Shown piece by piece: positions 27,428 to 35,311 of a stretch of 64,000 bases of DNA. The position numbers were made by a program, and so were the translations under genes. The notes under the pieces are model-generated. The model saw only the letters and a list, made by a program, of their open reading frames with translations. It made no database searches and was not told where the DNA came from. Every line of letters begins with the position of its first letter. Position 1 is the stretch's first letter. Source of the stretch: JAWLHU01 sp049325315 (GTDB lineage Bacteria > Bacillota > Sulfobacillia > Symbiobacteriales > Symbiobacteriaceae); the NCBI GenBank assembly GCA_049325315.1, contig JBMONB010000084.1, positions 1 to 64,000 of the forward strand, written 5' to 3'.

Positions 27428-29220
27428 GCGAGGTGCGAATCCTGATCGGCGCCGGTACCTGTGGCATCGCGGCGGGCGCCGGGGCGGTCTGGGCGGCTGC
27501 CGAGGAGGCGTTGGCGGCAGAGGGCCTGGCGGTCCCGGTGGTCGGGGTGGGCTGTATCGGCTACTGCCAGGAGGAGCCGCTGCTCGATGTGGAGATCGAT
27601 GGCCGGCGCTGGTCCTACCGCCGGGTCACCCCGGCCCATGTGAAGCGTATCGTCAAGAACCACGTGGTGGGCGGGGAGCCGGTGGCCGAACTGCTGCTGG
27701 GCCGGGTGGCCGACGGCCCGACCCCTTACCCTGACCTGCCCTTCTACGCCCGGCAGCTGCGCATTGCCACCCGGAACTGCGGCTTCATCGACCCGACCAG
27801 CCTGGCCGACTACGAGGCCCGGGGCGGCTACCAGGCGCTGCGCAAGGTGCTGGGCCTGGGCTCTGGTGGCGCCCCCATGGAGCCGGAGGCGGTCATTGCC
27901 GAGGTGAAGCGGTCGGGGTTGCGGGGCCGCGGTGGGGCCGGCTTCCTGACCGGCCTCAAGTGGGAGCTGACCCGCCGGACGGAGTCGGCCAAGCGGTACC
28001 TCATCTGCAACGCCGACGAGGGCGACCCGGGCGCCTTTATGGACCGGTCGATCCTTGAGGGCGATCCCCACGCCGTGATCGAGGGTATGATCATCGGCGC
28101 CTTTGCCCAGGGGGCTGACGAGGGCTATATCTACTGCCGGGCGGAGTACCCGCTGGCGGTGGAGCGGCTGCGCATCGCCATTGCCGCCGCCGAGGAGGCG
28201 GGCTACCTGGGCGACTCGGTGCTGGGCACAGGCCATCGCTTCCACCTGCACCTGAAGGAGGGGGCGGGCGCCTTTGTCTGCGGCGAGGAGACGGCGCTGA
28301 TGGCCTCGATCGAGGGGCAGCGGGGCATGCCTCGCCCCAAGCCGCCCTTCCCGTCGGTCTCGGGCCTCTGGTCCAAGCCGACCACCATCAACAACGTGGA
28401 GAGTTGGGCGAATATCCCCCAGATTCTCCTGAACGGCGCCGACTGGTACGCCGCCCTGGGCACCGAGCGCTCGAAGGGCACCAAGGTCTTCGCCCTGACC
28501 GGCCGGATCAACCGGACCGGTCTGGTGGAGGTGCCCATGGGGATCTCGATCCGGGAGATCATCTACGACATGGGCGGCGGCATTCCCGATGAGAAGGAGC
28601 TGAAGGCGGTCCAGATCGGCGGGCCGTCGGGCGGCTGTATTCCGGCCCACCTGCTCGACCTGCCGGTCGACTACGAGTCGCTCACCGGGGCGGGGGCGAT
28701 TATGGGCTCGGGCGGCATGGTGGTGGTCGATGAGACCACCTGCATGGTCGATTTCGCCCGCTATTTCATGTCTTTCTGCGCCGCCGAGTCCTGCGGCAAG
28801 TGCACCCCCTGTCGGGAGGGCACCACCCGCATGGTGGAGATCCTCGAACGGATCACCCGGGGCGAGGCGACCCTGGCCGACCTCGACCGGCTGGAGCGGC
28901 TGGCTGAGAACGTGAAGCGCTCCTCGCTCTGCCAGTTGGGGGGCTCGGCGCCCAACCCGGTGCTCTCCTCGCTGGCCCACTTCCGGGAGGAGTTCGAGGC
29001 GCACATTCTGGATCACCGCTGCCCGGCGGGGGTCTGCGCAGCGCTGATCACCTACCGCATCGATCCGGAGGCCTGCAACGGCTGCACGGTCTGTGCCCGG
29101 AACTGCCCGGCGAACGCCATTGCCGGCGAGAAGAAGAAGGTCCACACCATCGATCCGGCGCTCTGCATCAAGTGCGGCATCTGCTTTGATGTCTGCAAGT
29201 TTGATGCGGTGCTGCGATAG
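27424..29220 (+). CDS. NuoF/HydB-like NADH-binding subunit of formate dehydrogenase
   Basis: 598 residues. An N-terminal thioredoxin-like domain (1-90) has three visible cysteines, one in GAGTCG and two in CIGYCQEEP. The NADH/FMN module has GRGGAGFLTGLKWE, ICNADEGDPGAFMDR and the SLBB region. The NuoF [4Fe-4S] site is SCGKCTPCREGT. Two C-terminal ferredoxin clusters are CNGCTVCARNCP and CIKCGICFDVCK. This domain order is that of the beta subunit in NAD(P)-linked, often electron-bifurcating, hydrogenases and formate dehydrogenases. ATG overlaps the channel gene stop by four bases. Confidence 0.92.
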   Translation: MSEVRILIGAGTCGIAAGAGAVWAAAEEALAAEGLAVPVVGVGCIGYCQEEPLLDVEIDGRRWSYRRVTPAHVKRIVKNHVVGGEPVAELLLGRVADGPTPYPDLPFYARQLRIATRNCGFIDPTSLADYEARGGYQALRKVLGLGSGGAPMEPEAVIAEVKRSGLRGRGGAGFLTGLKWELTRRTESAKRYLICNADEGDPGAFMDRSILEGDPHAVIEGMIIGAFAQGADEGYIYCRAEYPLAVERLRIAIAAAEEAGYLGDSVLGTGHRFHLHLKEGAGAFVCGEETALMASIEGQRGMPRPKPPFPSVSGLWSKPTTINNVESWANIPQILLNGADWYAALGTERSKGTKVFALTGRINRTGLVEVPMGISIREIIYDMGGGIPDEKELKAVQIGGPSGGCIPAHLLDLPVDYESLTGAGAIMGSGGMVVVDETTCMVDFARYFMSFCAAESCGKCTPCREGTTRMVEILERITRGEATLADLDRLERLAENVKRSSLCQLGGSAPNPVLSSLAHFREEFEAHILDHRCPAGVCAALITYRIDPEACNGCTVCARNCPANAIAGEKKKVHTIDPALCIKCGICFDVCKFDAVLR

Positions 29221-29235
29221 GGGGGAACAGGCGAG

Positions 29236-31971
29236 ATGACGATCACAATCACCGTTGATGGCCGCCGGCTGGAGGCGCAGCCCGGCCAGACGATCATGCA
29301 GGTGGCCGATGCTCACGGCATCGCGGTTCCCCGGCTCTGCCACCACCCGCACCTGAAGCCATCGGGCGCCTGCCGGCTCTGCGTGGTCCAGGTGAAGGGC
29401 GCCCGGTCCCTGGTCTCCTCCTGCACCACCCCGGCAATGGAGGGCATGGAGGTAGAGACCCGGTCGGCCGCCGTGGAGGAGGCCCGCCGCGAGGTGCTGG
29501 ACCTGCTGGTCTCCAACCACCCGCTCGACTGCTTCGCCTGCGAGGCGGCGGGCGACTGTGCCCTGCAAGACTATGCCTACGAGTACGGCATTCGGGAGGG
29601 CTCCTACCAGGGCGCCCGGCGGGAGGTGGCGGTGGACAGCCGCAACCCCTTCTTCCAGATCGACTACGAGAAGTGCGTGCTCTGCGGCATCTGCGTGCGC
29701 ATGTGCGATGAGGTGATGGGCTACGGCGCCATCGACTTTACCAACCGGGGCTTCTCTTCCCTGGTGGGGACCCCCTACGGGGTCTCGCTGAGCGAGACAT
29801 CGTGCGTCTTCTGCGGCAACTGCGTCCAGGGCTGCCCGGTGGGCGCCCTGCTGCCCACGTCGGTGATCGGCCAGGCCCGCACCTGGGAGACCCGGCAGGT
29901 CCGGACCATCTGCCCATACTGCGGCGTGGGCTGCGCTCTCGACCTGCACGTGAAGGGCGACCGGGTGGTCCAGGTGACTGGCGCCGAGTCGCCGGCCAAC
30001 CACGGCCTCACCTGCGTGAAGGGGCGGTTCGGCTGGGAGTTCATTCACCACGAAGACCGGCTGACGACCCCGCTGATCCGGCGCGACGACGCCCCGCCCG
30101 GCCCCGTGGGGCCCGAATGGTTCCGGGAGGCGACCTGGGAGGAGGCGCTGGAGCGGGTGGCCGCCGGGCTGGCCGGCGTGCGTGAACGCTACGGCCCCGA
30201 CGCCGTCGCCGGGCTCTCCTCGGCCAAGGCCTCCAACGAGGAGAACTACCTCTTCCAGAAGCTGATGCGAGCCGCGGTGGGGACGAATAACGTCGACCAC
30301 TGCGCCCGGCTCTGACACAGCCCCACCGTGGCCGGTCTGGCCACCGCATTCGGCTCCGGCGCCATGACCAACTCCATTGACGAGATCGAAGCGACCGACA
30401 CGATCCTGGCCATTGGCACCAACACCACCGAGGCGCACCCGGTGATCGCCCTGCGGGTCAAGAAGGCGGTGCGGGAGCGGGGCGCCCAGTTGATCGTGAT
30501 CGACCCGCGCCCGATCGAGCTGACCCAGTGGGCGACCCTCTGGCTCCAACCCCTGCCCGGCACCAACGTGGCGGTGATCAACGGAATCCTCCACCACATT
30601 CTGCACAGCGGCCTGGCCAACGAGCGGTTCATCGCCGAGCGGACCGAGGGCTACGAGGCGTTGGCCCAGTCGCTGGCGGAGTACACCCCCGAGTGGGCCG
30701 AGTCGGTCTCGGGCGTACCCGCCCACCTGATCCGCCAGGCCGCCGAGGCCTATGCCCGGGCGGAGAACGGATCGATCCTCTACGCCATGGGCGTCACCCA
30801 GCACACCACCGGCACCGAGTCTGTCACGACCCTGGCCAACCTGGCCCTGCTCACCGGCCAGATCGGGCGCCCCTCCACCGGCGTCAACCCGCTGCGCGGG
30901 CAGAACAACGTGCAGGGCGCCTGCGACATGGGCGCGCTCTACGACACCCTGCCCGGCTACCGCAAGGTGATCGACCCCGCCGCCCGGGAGGCGCTGGCCG
31001 CCGCCTGGGGCGTGGAGCGGCTGCCGGCTCTGCCCGGCGTCACCGCCACCGAGGTGGCCGCCCGAGCGCTGGAGGGCAAGGTCCGGGCGCTCTACCTGAT
31101 GGGCGAGAACATCGTGCTGACCGACCCCGACAGCCACCACGTGGAGCAGGGGCTTCAGAGCCTGGAGTTCCTGGCGGTGCAGGAGATGTTCCTCACCGAG
31201 ACCGCCCGGTTTGCCCATGTGGTCCTCCCCGCCTGCTCCTGGGCGGAGAAGGAGGGCACCTTCACCAACACCGAGCGGCGGGTCCAGCGCTTCTACCAGG
31301 CGCTGAAGCCCCTGGGCGACTCCCGCCCCGACTGGCAGATCATCGCCGACCTCTCCACCCGCCTGGGCTACCCCATGGGCTACGACTCCCCCGAGGCGAT
31401 CATGCAGGAGATCGCGGCGGTCGTTCCGCAGTATGGCGGCATCGCCTACGAGCGGCTGGGCGAGGAAGGGCTCCAGTGGCCCTGCCCTACGAAGGATCAC
31501 CCCGGCACCCAGTACCTGCACAGCGGCAAGTTCAGCCGGGGCCTGGGCAAGTTCACCCCGGTCGCCTTCCGGCCATCTGCCGAGCTGCCCGACGAGACCT
31601 ACCCCTTCATCTTCACCACCGGCCGCTCGCTCTATCACTACCACGGCGGCTCCATGACCCGGCGGGCCCGGCCCCTGGCCGAGCACGTCTCCGGCGCCTA
31701 CGTGGAGGTAGAGCCGGCCACCGCCGCCCAGTTGGGCCTCGCCGACGGCGACCTGGCCCGGGTCGCCTCCCGCCGTGGCGAGGTGACGGTGACGGTACGG
31801 TTGGTTCCCGGCACCGGCCCCAAGGTGATCTTCATGCCCTTCCACTTCCGGGAGGCAGCCGCCAACCTGCTGACCAACACCGCCCTCGACCCGGTGGCCA
31901 AGATCCCCGAGTTGAAGGTCTGCGCCGCCCGCATCGAGAAGGTCGCCGCCGAGGAGGTGGTCACGGTATGA
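29236..31971 (+). CDS. fdhA: Selenocysteine-containing formate dehydrogenase catalytic subunit
   Basis: 911 residues when the in-frame TGA at 30313-30315 is read as selenocysteine (residue 360). The open frame resumes in the same phase and continues to TGA at 31971. The N-terminus is NuoG-like: a [2Fe-2S] site (PRLCHHPHLKPSGACRLC), a His-Cys cluster region (HPLDCFACEAAGDC), and two [4Fe-4S] clusters (CVLCGICVRMC, CVFCGNCVQGCP). The molybdenum/tungsten bis-PGD domain begins at RTICPYCGVGC. The active site reads NVDHCARL-Sec-HSPTVAGL, matching known FdhF-type enzymes. The catalytic His follows the Sec directly. It interconverts formate and CO2 and passes electrons to the NuoF/NuoE-like subunits. 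Confidence 0.95.
30313..30344 (+). promoter_or_regulatory. UGA-Sec codon and bacterial SECIS hairpin
   Basis: After the TGA, GTGGCC (30328-30333) pairs with GGCCAC (30339-30344) around the apical loop GGTCT (30334-30338). The loop begins 19 bases after the TGA, the same spacing and loop sequence as in the Escherichia coli fdhF element that binds SelB. Confidence 0.9.
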
Positions 31972-32492
31972 GCATCCTCATGATTCAGCGCAAGGGCGGC
32001 GTACCGGCGCTGCCAATCCCCGAGAGCCTCTCCCCGCAGAAACTGGCCGACCTCGACCGCTTCCTGGCCGACCACCGGGGCCGGGCCAACATGGTGATCC
32101 CCGCCCTGCAGCACGCCCAGGCGCTCTTCGACTATGTGCCGCAGACAGCCATTGCCCGGATTGCAGCGGCGCTGCGAGTGCCGCAGGCCAAGGTCTACGG
32201 AGTCGCCACCTTCTACGCCCAGTTCCGGCTCCAGCCCGCCGGCCGCCACACGGTAAAGGTCTGCACCGGCACCGCCTGCCACGTGCGAGGCGCTGAAACC
32301 GTGCTGAAAGCCTGGGGCGAGACCCTGGGCGTCAAACCCGGCCAGACCACGCCAGACGGAGCGATCACCCTGGAGAAGGTGGCCTGCCTGGGCGCCTGCG
32401 GCCTGGCCCCCGCCGCCATGGTCGACGGCCGGACCCACGGCCGCCTGAGCGCCGCCAAGATCAAGCAGGTCCTGGCGAGCATTCCACGATAG
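31968..32492 (+). CDS. NuoE-like [2Fe-2S] subunit of formate dehydrogenase
   Basis: 174 residues. Thioredoxin-like ferredoxin with C-x4-C in KVCTGTACHVRGAE and C-x3-C in ACLGACGLAP, the usual NuoE/HydC ligands. VYGVATFYAQF is the conserved helix region of NuoE. It should relay electrons between the catalytic chain and the flavin subunit. ATG 31968 overlaps the end of fdhA (ATGA). The operon order channel, NuoF-like, FdhA, NuoE-like indicates a soluble NAD(P)-linked or bifurcating formate dehydrogenase. Confidence 0.93.
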   Translation: MSILMIQRKGGVPALPIPESLSPQKLADLDRFLADHRGRANMVIPALQHAQALFDYVPQTAIARIAAALRVPQAKVYGVATFYAQFRLQPAGRHTVKVCTGTACHVRGAETVLKAWGETLGVKPGQTTPDGAITLEKVACLGACGLAPAAMVDGRTHGRLSAAKIKQVLASIPR

Positions 32493-32498
32493 CGTTGC

Positions 32499-32532
32499 AC
32501 CAAGTGGGGCTCTCGCAAGAGGGCCCCTTGGT
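32499..32532 (+). terminator. Terminator of the formate operon
   Basis: The stem starts ACCAAG and GGGGC on the left and pairs with GCCCC and TTGGT on the right, with a GCAA tetraloop, followed by TTGTAG. Confidence 0.8.
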
Positions 32533-32562
32533 TTGTAGTGGGAATCGGGGATCACATTATTA

Positions 32563-32688
32563 ACCACAGATTACACAGATTAAGACAGTGATTACACAGA
32601 TTAACACATAATATATTATTGGTTTTCGGCTTACGACAGGTCTATCTCAGTAATCTGTGTAATCATGAAAATCTGTGTAATCTGTGGT
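32563..32688. repeat. AT-rich nested inverted repeat (ATTACACAGATT type)
   Basis: Outer arms ACCACAGATTACACAGATT (32563-32581) and its exact complement (32670-32688). Inner arms TGATTACACAGATTA (32589-32603) and its exact complement (32651-32665). Within each arm the ATTACACAGATT core is repeated directly. The 126-bp element is far richer in A and T than its surroundings. Similar ATTACACAGATTA palindromes are scattered in many bacterial genomes. It could fold as a long cruciform or RNA hairpin. Confidence 0.9.
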
Positions 32689-33943
32689 AAAAATCGTTTC
32701 CACCCCCACCGGACACATTTCCTTGACTCAATACGAAAACTATTCATATGACAGGGATTCCGCTAGATGTGGGGAATGTAAGAAGATAGGCGTTATGGTC
32801 CCCGGAACCATTCAGGCAACTAATCGAAAGGATGAACACCGTTTGCGGCTCGATGAGTTCACATACGTGCCCTATGAGGTCCGGGAGAAGGCGCTGCGCT
32901 TTCTGGCCTATCAGATAGGTGATGCCTCTGCGGACCCCGACAAACTACTCGAAGATCTGGAACGGGCCCTGGCTGCGGCGGTTAAGAATCAGAACTTCAC
33001 CTATATGGCCGGAGAGCAGGAGGTGGAGAGCGAGGCGGAGGCAGATGCGGTCCTCTTCCCTACGGGTTATGCGACGCCTACCGGGGAAGAGATTTCCGTG
33101 AAGTGTACCCTGAACAAGAACCCCAACCGGCAGAAGTGGTTCGGGCTCTTCTTTCAGGCCGCCCGCCGGGAGGGTTTCGTGATCGGCGACCTGTACTTCC
33201 GCACCTGGAGCGATGGCGCCAGGTTCCTGGAAGACCTGGCCGAGATGGCGATCCCCGAAAAGTGGAACTACAACTTCTATCAGTCCAAGCAGCAGCACCC
33301 GATCTTAAAATCGTACATCGAAAAGACCTACGAACGGCTGCGGCAGGAGCGAAAGGTCATTGCGCATGCCAACAGGGTGCTCTTCAACACCGGACTGATC
33401 AACACGTACTTCAAGGAGATCTACGTGTTGGGCGAGTCCGACCCAGACTACCCGCAGCGCGTCATCAACGCGCGCCCGATTCTGGAACACGATCGGATCA
33501 TTTTGGAGACCTTTAAGAATGAGAAGCCCCAGATGGCCTCCTTCTTTACGAATATCACCGATGTCGTTTTCGATACCAACCTCGAGGTTAATACCGATGA
33601 CATTCACATTATTGATGACAACTTCGAGCGGATCCCCCCTGAGTACCGGCAGATGAAAAAGAGCCAGATCTTCGCCCTCTTCCAGGCGGCGATTGAGTTC
33701 TCGCGGGTCATGGCTCGCCGGAACTACAAGTTGATCGTTCCCCAGTACTACATGGGGAAGATCCAGTTTCTCATGCCGATCTACCTCTCCGGTGAGTTCT
33801 CCGGCACACCGGACTGCGCCCTGGTTCTGGAAAAGCTCGGGAACGTCTACCGGGGCAACACCATTCTCACCCTCGATATGGCCTATCAGAACGCCCGGTT
33901 GATCGCTCAGCCCGATACCACCTGGCTCAATCCGGAGAGCTAA
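32684..33943 (+). CDS. DUF3825-domain protein, accessory
   Basis: Up to 419 residues. The C-terminal third (about 345-415) has the DUF3825 pattern: LIVPQYYMGKIQFLMPIYL, CALVLEKLGNVYRGNTIL and LDMAYQNARLI. The N-terminal half holds a CGECKK pair and a region rich in acidic residues (about 75-130), with no domain I can name. The start is doubtful: the longest frame begins at a GTG inside the palindrome arm with no ribosome site, and TTG 32723 or ATG 32794 are alternatives. The function of DUF3825 is unknown to me. Base composition of the first 200 bases is lower in GC than the neighbours, consistent with transfer. Confidence 0.7.
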   Translation: MVKIVSTPTGHISLTQYENYSYDRDSARCGECKKIGVMVPGTIQATNRKDEHRLRLDEFTYVPYEVREKALRFLAYQIGDASADPDKLLEDLERALAAAVKNQNFTYMAGEQEVESEAEADAVLFPTGYATPTGEEISVKCTLNKNPNRQKWFGLFFQAARREGFVIGDLYFRTWSDGARFLEDLAEMAIPEKWNYNFYQSKQQHPILKSYIEKTYERLRQERKVIAHANRVLFNTGLINTYFKEIYVLGESDPDYPQRVINARPILEHDRIILETFKNEKPQMASFFTNITDVVFDTNLEVNTDDIHIIDDNFERIPPEYRQMKKSQIFALFQAAIEFSRVMARRNYKLIVPQYYMGKIQFLMPIYLSGEFSGTPDCALVLEKLGNVYRGNTILTLDMAYQNARLIAQPDTTWLNPES

Positions 33944-33955
33944 GCACAAGCGAAG

Positions 33956-33985
33956 GGCCCCTCCTGCCTGCGGGCGGGAGGGGCC
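33956..33985. terminator. Bidirectional terminator
   Basis: A 13-bp stem GGCCCCTCCTGCC / GGCGGGAGGGGCC with a 4-base loop and TTTTGG after it on the plus strand. It lies between convergent genes. Confidence 0.9.
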
Positions 33986-33991
33986 TTTTGG

Positions 33992-35104
33992 CTAGTTCAC
34001 ATCAACCATTGCGGTTCCTCGCAACTTGTTGCCGAAGTAGATCATCACCTTGAGCGTGCGGCCCGAACCGATGGCGTGCTTGGCGGTGTCGAAGTCCTGC
34101 TGGTAGTACCCGGTCGCCGGGTCATAGGTCACGTCGTAGCCCAGGGTGTAGCCGGCGATCAGCTGGTTGGTGTCAGCGTCTCGGACCCGGACCGTTACCG
34201 AGTCGTCCAGCAGGCAGTCCCCGTAGCTGAACCGGATCGCGAGGGTGTCACCGGCGGTGATGGCAGCGGTGCTGCTGGTGCTGAGCGGGGCCCCGAAGGT
34301 GAGGCCGTTTCCGGGCACGCAGGTCTCCACCCCGCTGTCCTCAAACTCCCAGAAGAGCAGGTCGTGGTAGTTTCCGGCGCACCCGGTGCCGGAGGTGAAG
34401 CCGACATAGGCGGTGCTGCTGCCTACCACGGCGGGAATGTCCACAGCGTAGGAGAGGACCGGGGTGGGGGGAGGAGTGGCTGACTGGGAGAGGCGCACCT
34501 CGAGCATCTGGGTGGTCGCATCGTAGTCGATCCAGGCGTACCAGGCGTTGCCGTCGTTCATCGCCCCGCCAATGTTGGTCCGGGCGACCGAGGACATGGA
34601 GCCGTTCAGGTTGACGCCCACATGGTTGCCGTTGTGGCCGTCGTCGCCACCGTTGTTCCAGGTATCAAACTCCACCGCCACGCTGCTGCCCAGACCCTGG
34701 TATCCAATGCCGCCGCCCCCGGCGCCCACGGCGTTATTCTGGGGCACGATGGCAAAGGTGATGCCGTCGGCGCCCTGCACGCCGTCTGAGTCGGTGCAGC
34801 CCATCGGATTAGTAAAGCGGAACGCAAACGCGGTGCTGAAGCCGCCGCTGGGGTCCACCTGGTTCGCGGTGAAGGCGCCGCCGGCCTGCCCCGTTGCGTT
34901 GGTCAACCGGAGCACATCTTGTCCGGCCAGCAGCGCCTGGGCGGCACTCCCTACCAGATTGAGGCCCGAAACATCCTGAAAGTGAGGGTACGAGATGGTG
35001 GTGGATGCGAGCCCTGAGCCCATGGGCAGAACCAGTGAGGCTGCCAGCGTGAGAACAAGCCCAAAAACCAGTCGACGCCACTTGCGATGCGCACGGGAAC
35101 CCAT
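33992..35104 (-). CDS. Secreted L-type (legume-like) lectin-domain protein
   Basis: 370 residues. A Sec signal peptide (RKWRRLVFGLVLTLAASLVL) ends near residue 33. Residues about 35-235 match the L-type lectin fold: SGGFSTAFAFRFTNP, GADGITFAIVPQN, and the metal/sugar loop SVAVEFDTWNN followed by NHVGVNLNG. A C-terminal beta-sandwich-like domain (about 255-370) follows. No anchor or sorting signal is evident, so it may be released or wall-associated. GGGAGGGGG lies 8 bases before ATG 35104. The open frame continues upstream only as antisense to gabT. It probably binds glycans; no enzyme is attached. Confidence 0.85.
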   Translation of the reverse strand: MGSRAHRKWRRLVFGLVLTLAASLVLPMGSGLASTTISYPHFQDVSGLNLVGSAAQALLAGQDVLRLTNATGQAGGAFTANQVDPSGGFSTAFAFRFTNPMGCTDSDGVQGADGITFAIVPQNNAVGAGGGGIGYQGLGSSVAVEFDTWNNGGDDGHNGNHVGVNLNGSMSSVARTNIGGAMNDGNAWYAWIDYDATTQMLEVRLSQSATPPPTPVLSYAVDIPAVVGSSTAYVGFTSGTGCAGNYHDLLFWEFEDSGVETCVPGNGLTFGAPLSTSSTAAITAGDTLAIRFSYGDCLLDDSVTVRVRDADTNQLIAGYTLGYDVTYDPATGYYQQDFDTAKHAIGSGRTLKVMIYFGNKLRGTAMVDVN

Positions 35105-35213
35105 AAACAAACCCCCTCCCTGTTGATGCGGATCCCTTTCATTCCAAAAAACGAAGGGGAGGGTGGCGAAGGATGGGTTCTCGGTACGTGTTCGCCTGTG
35201 GGAGAAGCGGAGG

Positions 35214-35282
35214 CCTATGCAAAACTGCATAGGAGGAGCAGGAACTGATCGGGTGGAACGCCAATATACATTCTTGCATAGG
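35214..35282. promoter_or_regulatory. Three TGCATAGG motifs in the lectin/gabT divergent promoter region
   Basis: CCTATGCA (35214-35221) and TGCATAGG (35226-35233) form a perfect inverted pair with a 4-base loop. A third TGCATAGG is at 35275-35282, just before gabT. The arrangement suggests an operator shared by the divergent genes. Confidence 0.5.
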
Positions 35283-35311
35283 TATCCGTACCCTGCGAAG
35301 GAGGAACTGGC

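Noticed and set aside
30313..30315. A nonsense mutation making fdhA a pseudogene
   Set aside because: The context, SECIS-type hairpin and spacing all fit selenocysteine decoding.
27385..31845. A 1486-codon open frame on the minus strand
   Set aside because: It is antisense to the whole formate operon, where high GC at third positions removes stops. It has no domain or ribosome site, while the plus strand encodes clear protein families.
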